A stretch of 64,000 nt of DNA from Rhizoclosmatium globosum (taxonomy: Eukaryota > Chytridiomycota > Chytridiomycetes > Chytridiales > Chytriomycetaceae): contig MCGO01000028.1 in NCBI GenBank assembly GCA_002104985.1, forward strand, positions 1-64,000, given 5' to 3'. Within the stretch, counting starts at the first letter, position 1, and every line of letters begins with the position of its first letter. Both the position numbers and the translations under genes were made by a program. This document shows positions 9,484-19,394 of this stretch, piece by piece. A model generated the notes under the pieces. The model saw only the letters and a program-made list of their open reading frames with translations. It ran no database searches and was not told where the DNA came from.

Positions 9484-10269
9484 TCAAAGGCTGTAAGGTG
9501 GTAAAGGAAGGCAGGTCAGAGGATATAGATATTTCGGTCTCAGAAGAGGACAATGCTAGCACCCATGTAGGTCAGTTTTGGGGCTCAGACGCGATCAAAT
9601 GGGTGCTATGGTGTTGATTGGGAACAGGACGCAGGAGGAACGGAGGGACAGCAGTGTTGGGTGTCTCCCAATTAAACCACTCAACCATGATCAAGGGTGC
9701 GGTGTGTATGGACAATCGGAGGATTGTGGAGTACAGGGAAGTGGCGGGGACTAAGGCAGGAGCGAGGGAGCGGAGAGGTCCTTACATTGGTGTTCACTGT
9801 CCTTTTTTTCTAATTTGCTACACCACTTGCAAAATCAATCAATTAAATCTTGAACCAACATACAAAATCCAGCAATCAAGGGTCAGCTGCCGTTCCACAT
9901 TGGGTATGCATTGTCTGTTTGTTAATAATAACGCAATTTCTAAACTCCAATGTGTGCATTTAAATGAATTCGCAGCGCTGCGGGAAAAGAAAAGAAAGTT
10001 CAATTGGTATCTTTCTTCCCCCTAAATTGCCAGAATTTGACAAATGATATCGGCGTCTTCGCAAGGCTGTCAGCTGATCAACTAGCTCAACGAGTTGGAA
10101 TCATTAGTTGAGACCCCTTGTTTGCCATCCAGGATTATCAACCTTCGAATTACGCGGTCTTTGGGATTCCAACAATGGTCTCTGCTGCCCGGATCGTGAA
10201 CTGTGGGTGTTGGGAAGTTGATTGCAATGGGCACCAATTTTTGCCCCCCTCTATTTCTAAAAACAAACT
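9484..10269. other. Intergenic stretch, no gene recognised
   Basis: A small open frame at 9618-10025 has no recognisable motif and unremarkable composition. This may be the promoter side of the NACHT gene. Confidence 0.4.
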
Positions 10270-10276
10270 ACTTTTT

Positions 10277-10395
10277 GGTTAGGGTTACTCTCTCTCTCTT
10301 TTTCTTTTTCTCTCTCTCTCGTTACTCTCTCGTTATTCTCTCTCTCTCTCTCTTTGTCTAAATTTCTCGCTCATTCGCTCTCGCTTTCTCACAGT
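10277..10395. repeat. Telomere-like motif plus CT-rich tract
   Basis: GGTTAGGGTT at 10277-10286, followed by a CT microsatellite-like tract to about 10395. It lies about 90-200 bp upstream of the first D5-like gene. Similar TTAGGG plus GA/CT tracts occur near 15308, 58285 and 36106. Confidence 0.6.
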
Positions 10396-10479
10396 CTCGA
10401 CTCACCTTGGTCATTATCGATAATTCAGAAAACCATAAAACCATCCAAATTCCTGATAAACTAAAGTCAAAAAAGTATC

Positions 10480-12126
10480 ATGAAAGCAAAGGAAGCAGCA
10501 TTCGTGTGGAACTACAAGACCACTACGACTGAAGCGACACACACTTCGCTTGCAGGAGGGCGCTTCCATGTGCCCAACGAGAAACTGGAGGAGTTCTGGA
10601 CGCACTTCGCGAGTGCAGTTGTTGTCCGGGGCGAAAACAGCTATTTAAGTGAAAGAGTTCCGAAGACAAGTTTTCGGTTCTTTGTGGACCTCGACTTTTG
10701 TTTTGAACCAAACGAGCCACAAGACCCAAAAGACCAAGACCACGAGACCATTGTCAAGGTACTTGAAGGGGTGACACAATGGATGTCTGAGTACGAGCTG
10801 GAGAGTCCGGTGTTTGCATCGACGAGACGGATCAAGATGCACATTGTGTTCCCTGAAATCATCGTGGCCGACTCCAAGACGGCGGAAGATCTGATGAAGA
10901 CGATGCACAGTTTCCTGGAAAAGGACAATCCAAGGTTCCACGAGAAGGTGCTGGACGCGTCGGTGTACCACTCAGGCCTCAGGATGTTTCTGGCGCACAA
11001 AACCACGAGCAAAGACCCGGACTGGGTACAATCGAAGGTGTACCTGCCACTGGACGATAACCTGAATGAGATGCGGGCTACGTCAGTAAGTCAGGTAGTA
11101 GGCTGGTTAAGAGACCAGAGCATTTTCAACCACAAGCAATTGGAGCCAACCAAGTTTGAGTTCTTGGCTGCGAAAAGGGCGAGAATCAAAACTTCTGTTC
11201 CCCAAGAGCCCCAACCTCTGAGTGAAACTGAGCTGGGTACTTTGCACCAAGCGATCCAGAAGTTGTTCTGTTTCCGGGCGTCGGAGATCAAGAGTGTGAA
11301 GCGGATTGCTGGGAGTTGTTTGATTGGAACTGGACGAGACGTACTGCGAGTTCACGAAGAAACGACACACGAGCAACAGGCAGTACCTGGTGTTGTCTTC
11401 GATGACGAGTTCCCGGCAATGCCACAGCCAGGACTGCAAAGACAAGCGACACGGCGAAGCGGTGACTCCAGCGGAAGTTCGACAAATCATCCAGACTAGC
11501 CCCACCATCAACACCGAAACCACGACCGAACCCACCAACGCCCTTACGAACACTGGCCCCCCTTCAGCGGTGATTCAGGAGCGTTACTAACACCACAATG
11601 GCTTTTTCCCTGGTTCTGCACAGTTGGAAACAACGACCACAAGTTCAAGCAGTAGTAGCACAATTTTAGTGAGTGCAGTTAGAAGGAGCCAGGTGGCAAT
11701 ATGACAACGCTGGATGGGATCCTGAAAGTGTCGCACAACGCTTTTTGCCGTAGTACCCAATACGCCCAAACCTCGGACCGTGGGATGGAAATCGTGTGTG
11801 ACAGCTGTAGTTTTCGGTACCCGGAGAATCCGGAGTTGTTCTTGCATGTGCCCCCAACGCAGTTCCCAGCACTGCACCAATACTTGAACGTGCAGATCAA
11901 TATCACAAACAACAACAACACTGTGATCAACAACAATACTACCACTATTTCCGACGCGCTTCACCTCGATGTACAGTTCAACGAAATCGAGTCTATTTTC
12001 GAGAGCGCCGAACTTCAACGAAGTGGTGTACAAGAGTTTCAACGGGCTCCTAACAGACATTGGACATGTGGTTCAACTCACCAATTTGTTGTTTCTTCTT
12101 GTCAAGGGCAAGTGCAGGAAGGATAG
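10480..12126 (+). pseudogene. D5-like primase-helicase, copy 1 (primase part only, frameshifted)
   Basis: The first frame (10480-11499) is an archaeo-eukaryotic primase domain of the NCLDV D5 type: metal-binding FVDLDF (about 10681), HIVFPE (about 10841) and DASVYHSGLRMF (about 10951). A frame change near 11325 continues into a Cys/His zinc-binding segment (CEFTKKRHTSN, then CHSQDC) typical of the end of this primase domain. A further frame at 11701-12126 holds the Asn-rich linker (NVQINI, then a poly-Asn stretch) that precedes the helicase in copy 3, and then goes out of frame. No Walker A helicase follows. In large DNA viruses the intact enzyme primes and unwinds DNA at replication forks. 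The damage and loss of the helicase make this a fossil. Confidence 0.82.
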
Positions 12127-12710
12127 GGGGGAAGGACATAGAAAATAATAATGGTCATCTAAGCACTATCTAAGCCCTGTTTTTGGACACCGAAGAAACA
12201 GATTTCCTGTAAGAGCTTTTTTTGGACCTGGGGGATTGGACATTACCCAATCAATAAATCACTGTACCTGTCGATTTATACACGAAGATATCCGATTGTC
12301 TAAATCCGGCAGGATTTCTTCCGCCAATCCTAATGACCGCCGGCCGCTGACATCAGGAAGGAAAGCGGTAGAGTCGCGGCCGGATTTCCTCCGCCATTCC
12401 TGCCAACTTATGGTTATCTATTTGTCATCAAGTTCAGGATTACGTCCCTCACAAAAAATAAAGAAGGATATTTTATTTCAAAGAAAGTCAAGAAAGTAAT
12501 GCACATTTGCATCAGTTCTGAGAGTGAATAGCCCTTCCCCGCGATTTAAGATGAAAGAATTGTGATTAAGATTGTGGTTAATTCTTCTGCTTTCCACCCT
12601 GATACCTTAAATATCGTGTTAAAAATGAGCTTGTTCTTTTCTTACTCTATAGAAGCCAGTATATTGATATTGTTTACCGCAATTTTCGCTGGCGTGTTTC
12701 TCTCAATGGA
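12127..12710. other. Non-coding stretch with a GC-rich palindromic structure
   Basis: At 12306-12412 an imperfect direct repeat (GGATTTCTTCCGCCAATCCT-like, twice) surrounds CCGGCCGC / GCGGCCGG. The outer GGCAGGA / TCCTGCC arms allow a large hairpin. No gene was recognised; a short open frame at 12562-12807 is unsupported. Confidence 0.5.
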
Positions 12711-13228
12711 TTGGCACTCGAAAGTGCAACCAACCACCATTTGGAATCAACCAATAACACAACCAGCAACCAGCAGCCTCATTTCAACAACAGGTTTTTT
12801 AGATTGAACACGCAACAACGCAATGCTCCTGATGTCCTATCAGAGTTTGAAGGGGTTCTTGAAAAACAAATTAATCCATTGATGGCCCACCTTCAACAAC
12901 TAGGCCTGCAACAACAGACAGCGGCTCAGAAAAATGAAAACGTATTCAGACAAGTGCTTAATTTCCTCAACGGTCTTACACAACAGCAAACTCCTGCTCC
13001 CATTGTTCCTGAAGACATGAAGGGCATTAAGCTCATCCTGAATCGCCATTTCCATGATTACACTGCCAGAGAGTACGCTACTGAAAACTCATGGGTAAAG
13101 TTGAAGGTAATTTGATCATCAATTTATATTTGTTGCTGATCTTGATTCTAGGACAAACTCTCACCATTTGGGGACATAGTGATGCCTATACCCCTGATCA
13201 AACGTGGTACTACCGGTTGGAAGTGAAC
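12711..13228 (+). CDS. Unrecognised small two-exon gene
   Basis: Exon 1 runs to about 13106. A GT-AG intron (GTAATTTGATC...GATTCTAG, about 13107-13152) leads to a short exon that ends with stop TGA at about 13226-13228. The product is about 155 residues, Gln/Asn-rich, with an amphipathic helix-like middle (LSEFEGVLEKQINPLM...LQQLG) and a basic end. Further splice-like exons may follow (around 13400-13440 and 13503-13560), but they are out of frame. I do not recognise the family; a transposon Gag-like or host small protein are both possible. Confidence 0.4.
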
Positions 13229-13973
13229 AAAATATTTATTTGAGAAGCGTTTGTTAAGAAGGTGTATTGACGTTCTCATCAATTGTATTCTAACCCAATG
13301 TTTTAAGATACACGGACGTGACAATGCAAGGGTTCCGATTCCAAATAAAATTATGAAACTCAATTCATATATGCTCTTTACATCTTTGGTAGAGATAAAG
13401 TCTTGACAGATTCGGTCCTTCGTCGTGCGGCTGTTATGGTAATGAGAAGTAATTAGTCGTTATGTTTTCACTTAAATATTAATACTAATTTTTAACTAGC
13501 AGAAGGCTCGTGATATGCCTGGAAACAACCCTACTTTGAAAAGCTCAAGAACGAATTGAAGAGAATAGAAACTTTAGGGGAGTAGGCTGGGGCGCAAGAA
13601 CTAAAAAAGATTTTCGCTCAAGATGAAACAGAAAACCAAGTTGACGAGATAGTTGTCGTGGACGAGCCTGATATGGAAAGTTGCAACAAAAACAAACGAG
13701 TTTCCTATATATAGTATGTTTTATATAAAACCCTGGAAAGAAAAGGGAAGGAAAGAAAGTAACCGGGGACGAATACGTATTGTTCTGCAGGAAACGCTTG
13801 ACGGGAGGTTAAGAGGACGGATGCCACCCGCAAAGACGACAGATTCCGCTGCGAAACACTTCCGCTATACGTGATACGTTTACGTACAGTATCTGCCGAT
13901 CAGGTCATTCCGACGCAATATCCGCTCGGTCAGCCGTCGGAATTGGAGAAGTTCACGTGACCAGGTTACAAAA

Positions 13974-15169
13974 ATGATGGAACATAGCTGCGATTGTGGG
14001 GCTGTGTTTGGAAGCCAAGCGAGTATGCTGCTTCATTTCACAGAGACGCACATCTTGACTTTCACTGTGAACTACGGGTCAGACGCTCATGGTTAGGTTA
14101 TTTCGTTGCCCCCGCCTCAGTTCCCTTAATGAGAACCTCGGAGACGAAGCTCGTAATAGTAATGCTTGTAATTTGGTTCGTGGCCTGAGTGTTGTTGCAA
14201 TAAGGTAAGCAACAGATGCGGCGAGGCGACGAGAACCCAAATGACAAACCTGAGTGTTGTTGCAATAAGGTAAGCAACAGATGCGGCAAGGCGACGAGAA
14301 CCCAAATGACAAACTGGTAGATCAATTATATTTAGAACTTCGATAATAAGAGAATCATTTACAAACAAAAGAGAATTACCCTGAGTGTTGTTGCAATAAG
14401 GTAAGCAACAGATGCGGCAAGGCGACGAGAACCCAAATGACAAACTGGTAGATACCAGTATCAAGAGGGGAGTCCCTTGCTTCTTATACACTCAAGGGAA
14501 AGGGAGAGATTTAAGGAATGATTAAATGGAGTGATTAAATGGACTTTCACTTGGTGCAAAAATAGTGGGAGGCACCAAGTGGACTGTGAGACACTGAGTG
14601 GACTGGAAACTAGAGAGAAGAAAGATAACCCGGAAAGGAATTGTAGAAGATAAGCAGTATATCTCACACCCTTCACCCAACCAACCAACCACCCACCCAA
14701 CCACCCACTTACCTGACTTGTTTCAACAGAGATCAAGCGGTCGAACGAGTCAGAGGCCTGGCGCTGTATGTTCTGTGATTTCAAGAACATGAGTTTGCTG
14801 TTACTCCGAACGCATGCACAAAGCTGTGGACAGGCAAGAGAGGCAGAAGTCGAAACCGTGGGCGAAGTGGAAAAGGAAAAGGAAAAGGAAAGGGAAAAGG
14901 AAGAAGCGAGTGAAGAGGCTCAAGAAGTCAGAGAGCCCCAAGAAATCACGGAGCCCCAAGTTGTCAGGTGCCAGAACCCTTGGTGTATTCGAAAAAGCCC
15001 ATTCAAGACAAACAGTGGATACACGCAGCACATGGCTCAGTGTAAACCTTCTGCTCTGATGCCATGCTCTTTGCCATGGTGTGACAGAACTTTCCCTTCA
15101 AAGTTGTCAAGAAAAAGCCATATGAAATCGTGCAAATTTATGGGTCCAAAGGAAGACGACCGTAAATAA
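13974..15169 (+). CDS. C2HC zinc-finger protein A, copy 1 (two exons)
   Basis: Exon 1 is 13974-14091, starting ATGATGGAACA, with a CDC...H...H finger (CDCGAVFGSQASMLLHFTETH). A donor GTTAGG at 14092 and acceptor TTTCAACAG at 14729 join in frame to exon 2 (14730-15169), total about 185 residues. Exon 2 has CMFCDF...HAQSC, then a Lys/Glu-rich helix, then CQNPWC...HMAQC and CSLPWC...HMKSC fingers. The same intron position gives an intact reading frame in copy 2, which supports the splice. Likely a nucleic-acid-binding or regulatory protein. Copy 1's intron is expanded by about 530 bp of repeats. No family name can be given. Confidence 0.65.
14184..14455. repeat. Three copies of a ~65-bp repeat inside an intron
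   Basis: CCTGAGTGTTGTTGCAATAA begins copies at 14184, 14249 and 14380. The first two are in direct tandem (period 65); the third comes after a 55-bp AT-rich spacer. Copies 2 and 3 also share the downstream TGGTAGAT. The block lies in the intron expansion absent from cassette copy 2. Confidence 0.85.
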
Positions 15170-15178
15170 AAATGTAAT

Positions 15179-15290
15179 TTATTCTCTAGTTTTGTTATCC
15201 GGAAGTCGCTTTTTTATTTCCAAAATCGTGGGTCGCTTTTGCGGATCTACTTCCAATGTTGCTTTGACCAAAGATAAGAAAGAATAATGA
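15179..15290 (-). pseudogene. Possible protein-kinase C-terminal tail remnant
   Basis: Minus-strand reading SLVKATLEVDPQKRPTILEI followed by a stop resembles the DPxKRPT segment that closes serine/threonine kinase domains. No kinase core is upstream. The matching place in copy 2 (58170-58260) has lost part of the motif. It overlaps the 3' end of zinc-finger gene A in antisense. Confidence 0.35.
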
Positions 15291-16060
15291 AAGCCGAGAG
15301 AGAGAGAGTTAGGGTTGCGACTGATGTTGGAAGAGACTTTTGTACCCTGTCCCTGACACACGTCTTCAAAAAGCCCAAACAAAATCAGAACGCGGTTTGT
15401 TTTCTAAAGCAAAACTATCCAAAAAGCATACGGAGTATTATCCAATACTTTGAAAAGAAAGTGAGAACTCCTTCACATTCAAACCAGTCAACAGAAGGGT
15501 CACGCTCCAACCATCTCCATACAAAATCACTAAGGATGTTCCAATGTCACAGCAACTAGTTTCAAGTATCTTTGAAGGAGTGAATATCGAGGTATATGGA
15601 ACTCTTGAAGAGCCACTGTTCAAGGCCAACTACATTGGGCGCCTGCTTGGAATCACCAATGTTTACATGTCAGCAAAAAAGATTGCTCCCAAAGATGGCT
15701 GCATGCTTCTTATATCATTGACATAAGCGGTCATCGCAAGAGATGCTGATGTTAACTGAAACTGGGTTGTACACGTTACTTTTTCCTTTGTGCAAAGAAA
15801 TTGTGCTCCAATTTCAAAATTGGATCTGCGGCATGATCAAGGAAATCAGGCTTCGTGGGAAGTACGACTTGGAGGAGAAGTTGCGTGTGGTGTCGCAGTC
15901 AGCAGAACAGCGTGAAAAGCAACTTACGGAGGCTGCAGAAGAAGAGGAAAAACGCGCGAAACAACTTATTGACGCTTCCAATCAAGAAAAAGAGGAGCTC
16001 CAAAAATACTCTGGCACAGTTCGAAACACCCAGACACAGCCGTCAACCCCAACAAGTTGA
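15287..16060 (+). pseudogene. Bro-N family protein remnant, copy 1
   Basis: Three consecutive frames match the intact Bro gene at 33149-34468. The N-terminal IRSIIQYFEKKVRTPS (about 15430-15475) parallels MQSISQYFEKKARFSK. EVYGTLEEPLFKANYIGRLL (about 15590-15650) parallels EMYGTTENPLFKANDI. LTETGLYTLLFPL...FQNWICGMIKEIRLRGK (about 15755-15865) is the C-terminal half of Bro-N, followed by a Glu/Lys-rich coiled coil. A stop and frameshifts near 15480-15540 and 15725 break it, and no T5orf172 domain follows. Bro proteins are DNA-binding regulators of large DNA viruses. TTAGGGTT lies at 15308-15317. Confidence 0.75.
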
Positions 16061-16061
16061 C

Positions 16062-16791
16062 GTATGTGGCAAAGGCAATGATGGGCGGTGACGCCAAGAA
16101 TCGAGCAACAAGCTCCCGAAACTCATGTTCTCCCGGAGTGTTCAAGCAGTACTTGGCAGAAGGGGCGAGATGGAGACCCATCTTGTCGCAGTTGTTCGAG
16201 GCCCAGAGCCACCAACGCCGTCGGTTAAGGGCACAGTTGGGGAAGAGACGGTCGGAATATCGCCTCGTGGATCGGATGCAGAAAACGTTTGATCCGGGCA
16301 GTTCAGGAAGCCTTGTTATGGGAACTGGGAGAAGAATCCGAATCTCTCGATTCAGGCTCCAATCCCAAGCATTGGTCTTCACCGCATTATTTATCGGCGC
16401 ATTCAGACGTACACCATTGATGAAAGGAGAATGTCTAATTACTTGTAACTGGGAATTGTAGCACCCGAAGGTCCGCAACAAAGCCAGCCAACTCGTGAGC
16501 AAACACCATCTACTTCGTTGTAAAAACTTATTCTGCAGAAGTTGGTGCCAGCGATAATTGCTGGCAGTGGCCAACATCAAGCGACAGACGGACCACATCG
16601 TGAAATACGGCGACCGCCATCCTGTACTTACACGGGGTCCTATTGTGGGATACACGGAAGATGAAGATAAATGGGGTCGAGTGTATTTGTATCGCGGGAA
16701 GCCTCCGGAACGTCGTCCAAGATGCGACCTGTTGGTCAAGATTACAATAGCTGAACTGTGTGCTCTAGCAAAGAGAAGGAGAAAGCTCTGA
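16062..16791 (+). pseudogene. Fanzor (eukaryotic TnpB-like nuclease) remnant, copy 1
   Basis: Across shifted frames the C-terminal half of a Fanzor/TnpB-type protein is recognisable. RRRLRAQLGKRRSEYRLVDR (about 16216-16275) matches the helical stretch before RuvC-II. YGNWEKNPNLSIQAPIPSIG (about 16318-16377) is the family's GNW motif and Pro-rich turn. TIDERRMSN (about 16414-16440) matches the (I/V)DE-xRTS RuvC-II motif with its Glu. TCNWEL-stop-HPKVRNK and LLRCKNLFC (about 16440-16535) are the inserted zinc finger. CQR-stop-LLAVANIKRQ (about 16546-16590) is where the RuvC-III Asp would sit. At least two frameshifts and two stops, with no RuvC-I Asp upstream, make it inactive. Intact relatives are RNA-guided nucleases carried by eukaryotic transposons and giant viruses. 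Confidence 0.72.
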
Positions 16792-16799
16792 AGCGAATA

Positions 16800-17520
16800 A
16801 CTGGGAACCGGTGTGAAAAATTGAATAAACGGGACACCGGAAACGGAGGAGAATTTTATTTCTTTTCTTTCTATTTTCTGGTTCAATGTTCTCCTGTCAT
16901 TGTATTGGGTGTAAAGTAGTCTTCACTTAGAACGTACTTGTCCCGAACAAAGTTGTTCCGGTTCAGAAGTGTCAGAGTCTGGTGAATTGGTACAGGGCAG
17001 CAGTGGATTTGTTTTCGCTTGTCATCTTTCTGTTTGAGAAAAGAAATTGGGTGGAAACTGGCTGGAGAAGAGTGATTGGCGATTTTTTTGTGAACGAAAT
17101 TTTTTTGGAGAGAGTGAGAGTGGAGATTGGCGAGAGTGAGAGTGAGAGAGTGAGTGGAGATTGGCGACCTGAAACAAAGAAGGGTTTCTGAGCCCTGGAA
17201 AAATTATTTTTGTTTCACTGCAAAGACAAAGAAGCAGAAGAGAATGACATGCAGCAACAGCAACTGGTGTTGGAACAATCAAGAAAAGTAAAAACAGTTT
17301 TGTTGGTCACGCATCAAAATTGGGAGGAGGAAATAACGAGAAATGTTAGAAAGTCAAGATCAGGCATTGAAGCAGGTGATCGCCACACGAAATAAGGAAC
17401 CAAAGGCCACAAGAAACGTGCGATTGAAGAAATTGAAGTATTGAAGAACATGGCAGAACAACTTTATTGGCTGACTCAACGGGGAGTAAAAACACACATT
17501 TGTGTACTTTCCTGTCCCAG
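16800..17520. other. AG-rich spacer, no gene recognised
   Basis: Holds repeats of GAGAGTGAGAGTGGAGATTG (about 17110-17165), conserved in copy 2 at 59700-59760. It separates the Fanzor remnant from the convergent zinc-finger gene B. Confidence 0.5.
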
Positions 17521-17522
17521 TC

Positions 17523-18233
17523 TTAACGGAGAAACTCATTGCGTTTAAACTGACGAAGAAACTCTTCCGACATTTTAACTCTTTCATAGGCCACAATCAC
17601 ACCCGGTCCATCTTCATCGACAATGTGCGGGAAATCAAAAAACATATCGTCGTGGTTTGGCTGAAAGATCTCAGCGTAGTGAAGTTGAATGGATTGGTGG
17701 CGTTGTTGGGGGGATTGAATATGTGCGGAAAAGACTTGGATAGGGGGAAGGATAGGTGTTGGGGTGGGGGCTGGAAGATAGATAGGAGGTAACACAGCAG
17801 GGAGTGGGGCAAAGATTTCGGGAGAAAAGACTGATCCGAGAGTTTGCCTGGCTTCTGACACTGGCGGCTCTGGGACAGGCAATTCGGGTGCTGGCAGTGG
17901 AGTTGGCCGACCTTCAGACGCAAATGGTGGAGCTGGCAGTAGTGCTGGCAATAGTGTTGGTCGAACGTCCAACGCAAGGGCCTGGGCCGCGGTGGCAGTT
18001 TGTTCTTGGGATTTCCTTGTCTCAAATGGGATGTTGGCCTTGGCGATGTTGTGTTTGTCCAGGTAGTGAGAGACTAACGTCTTCTCCGCAGTGAAGGGCG
18101 AGGAGCACTCGTGGCATACGAAGACGGGTTTATGAGTTCTGCGATGATCCGATAGTTTCTTCAATGTCCTGAATTCCTTTGGGCAGTGAGGACAAGGGTA
18201 TGTCACCTCTTGCTTCATCTCTTGCTCGGTCAA
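17523..18233 (-). CDS. C2H2 zinc-finger protein B, copy 1
   Basis: 236 residues. Two classical C2H2 fingers lie at the N-terminus: CPHCPKEFRTLKKLSDHRRT-H and CHECSSPFTAEKTLVSHYLD-KH (residues about 14-62). A long Pro-rich linker follows, then an acidic/aromatic segment (about 195-215, DDMFFDFPHIVDEDGPG) that could be an activation or interaction motif. It is a single exon and intact. The copy at 60101-60832 is about 7 residues longer in the Pro-rich region. Probable transcription regulator encoded in the cassette. Confidence 0.72.
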   Translation of the reverse strand: MTEQEMKQEVTYPCPHCPKEFRTLKKLSDHRRTHKPVFVCHECSSPFTAEKTLVSHYLDKHNIAKANIPFETRKSQEQTATAAQALALDVRPTLLPALLPAPPFASEGRPTPLPAPELPVPEPPVSEARQTLGSVFSPEIFAPLPAVLPPIYLPAPTPTPILPPIQVFSAHIQSPQQRHQSIQLHYAEIFQPNHDDMFFDFPHIVDEDGPGVIVAYERVKMSEEFLRQFKRNEFLR

Positions 18234-18577
18234 TTTTTCTTTTCTGTTCTCAAAGGAATCGGCAACGAAAATGCTGGAAGTTTCACTATCACAGAAAGCA
18301 GCTTTGGATTCCTTCCCAAGTCATATTGCTTTGTGTCTAGACGTTACAATCCGAAAGCCCCGAACTTCTGAATTGCATTCCTATCAATACAACGCTATTC
18401 AGCGAGTTTACACTGAGATATTTCTCCTGTTGGCTCCTCCTCGCCTCCACAACTTGCTGAAATCCAAGGAGCTTTTGATTTAGTCAACGAATACAATGCA
18501 GCATTGTTAGTGAATCATTTGACAACGAACTGGACCGCTATTGGGCGTGGATAACAGCCACAACATTTCCCGACCTT

Positions 18578-19045
18578 GTGGTGAACAAGAGCTACTCAAT
18601 CCATGAAATTCATCAAGCACAGCAGGAAGCGACGGCAGTCAAGGCCGCCAAGCGGAAAGCGATAGAAAATGCAAAGGAAAGTCGAAAGCAAGTGAGGAAG
18701 GCGAAGGATGCTGAAATTGCGAAGAAAGAGGCAAGTATGTGTCAAGCCGTGACAAACATCAGCCGTTGCACAACTGTCTGGAAATACAGCACCCTCTTGC
18801 TTAATTGCAACATATGCGAAAATTATCGGATTTGTTCTGCGCACAAGGCCATTTTCGAAGCTTGCATTACAGACCATGTAAATGCCCACAGCGCTGGAAT
18901 GCACAAAACCATCCGCTTCTTCTTTATCTTGTACCTCCTGATTCCCTTCTTTGGACACGATGATAGACAAATAAATAGCATTAGTATCAAAAAGTCTCAA
19001 CGAAGTCGGAGTGACATTTCAGAAGTAACAGGACAGAGAACGTAA
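18578..19045 (+). CDS. Unrecognised open frame
   Basis: 155 residues. A basic coiled-coil-like N-terminus (about residues 10-52, rich in Ala/Lys/Glu) is followed by a Cys/His-bearing stretch (CNICENYRICSAHK...CITDHVNAH). No family was recognised. The gene lies just past cassette copy 1 and before a decayed transposase, so it may belong to a mobile element. Confidence 0.3.
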   Translation: MVNKSYSIHEIHQAQQEATAVKAAKRKAIENAKESRKQVRKAKDAEIAKKEASMCQAVTNISRCTTVWKYSTLLLNCNICENYRICSAHKAIFEACITDHVNAHSAGMHKTIRFFFILYLLIPFFGHDDRQINSISIKKSQRSRSDISEVTGQRT

Positions 19046-19390
19046 TTTGATGTTGGCTGGAATTGCCGACTTTGGGCTCGAGTCGCAGACTCACTCTGGT
19101 CAGATTTTTTATGGACTCGATGCGGACGATGCTGGGGAAGGGACTGTGCAACACATTGAATTGTACGACGCCAATATTGAGCACAGGCGTCGGCAATGTT
19201 GAGGAGGGCATTTTTCCGAATTTATTCCTTTGACCACGGATAAATACCAGTACATCCAAAAGCAGATGTTATCCATTCTTTAGATATAGACCTACGTGCC
19301 TCAATAATTATTGGTATCATTTCTGCCCCAAGACTGCCTAAGGTACAGTTCTGAAAGCTCTTTTCCCGTTGGAATAGGCAGATAATTTTT
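18990..19390 (-). pseudogene. Fragment of pogo-like transposase (second copy)
   Basis: Minus-strand 19060-19110 encodes RVCDSSPKSAIPA, matching RVCDSSLKSAIPA in the larger transposase remnant about 820 bp to the right. The DNA repeat ends GCAGACTC at both places. Heavily broken. Confidence 0.45.
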
Positions 19391-19394
19391 TTCT

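Larger units (their letters stand above)
13950..18245. repeat. Duplicated virus-like cassette, copy 1
   Basis: The segment from about TCACGTGACCAGGTT (13952) to the start of the minus-strand zinc-finger gene is repeated at 57500-60840 in the same order and orientation, with high nucleotide similarity. Copy 1 has extra sequence in the first intron (14128-14680) and in the Fanzor region (16353-16633) that copy 2 lacks. Contents in order: C2HC zinc-finger gene, kinase-tail remnant, Bro-N pseudogene, Fanzor pseudogene, AG-rich spacer, C2H2 zinc-finger gene on the minus strand. Confidence 0.85.

Noticed and set aside
15966..16886. 306-residue minus-strand open frame
   Set aside because: It lies antisense to the Bro-N and Fanzor remnants, has no domain features, and is not kept open in cassette copy 2.
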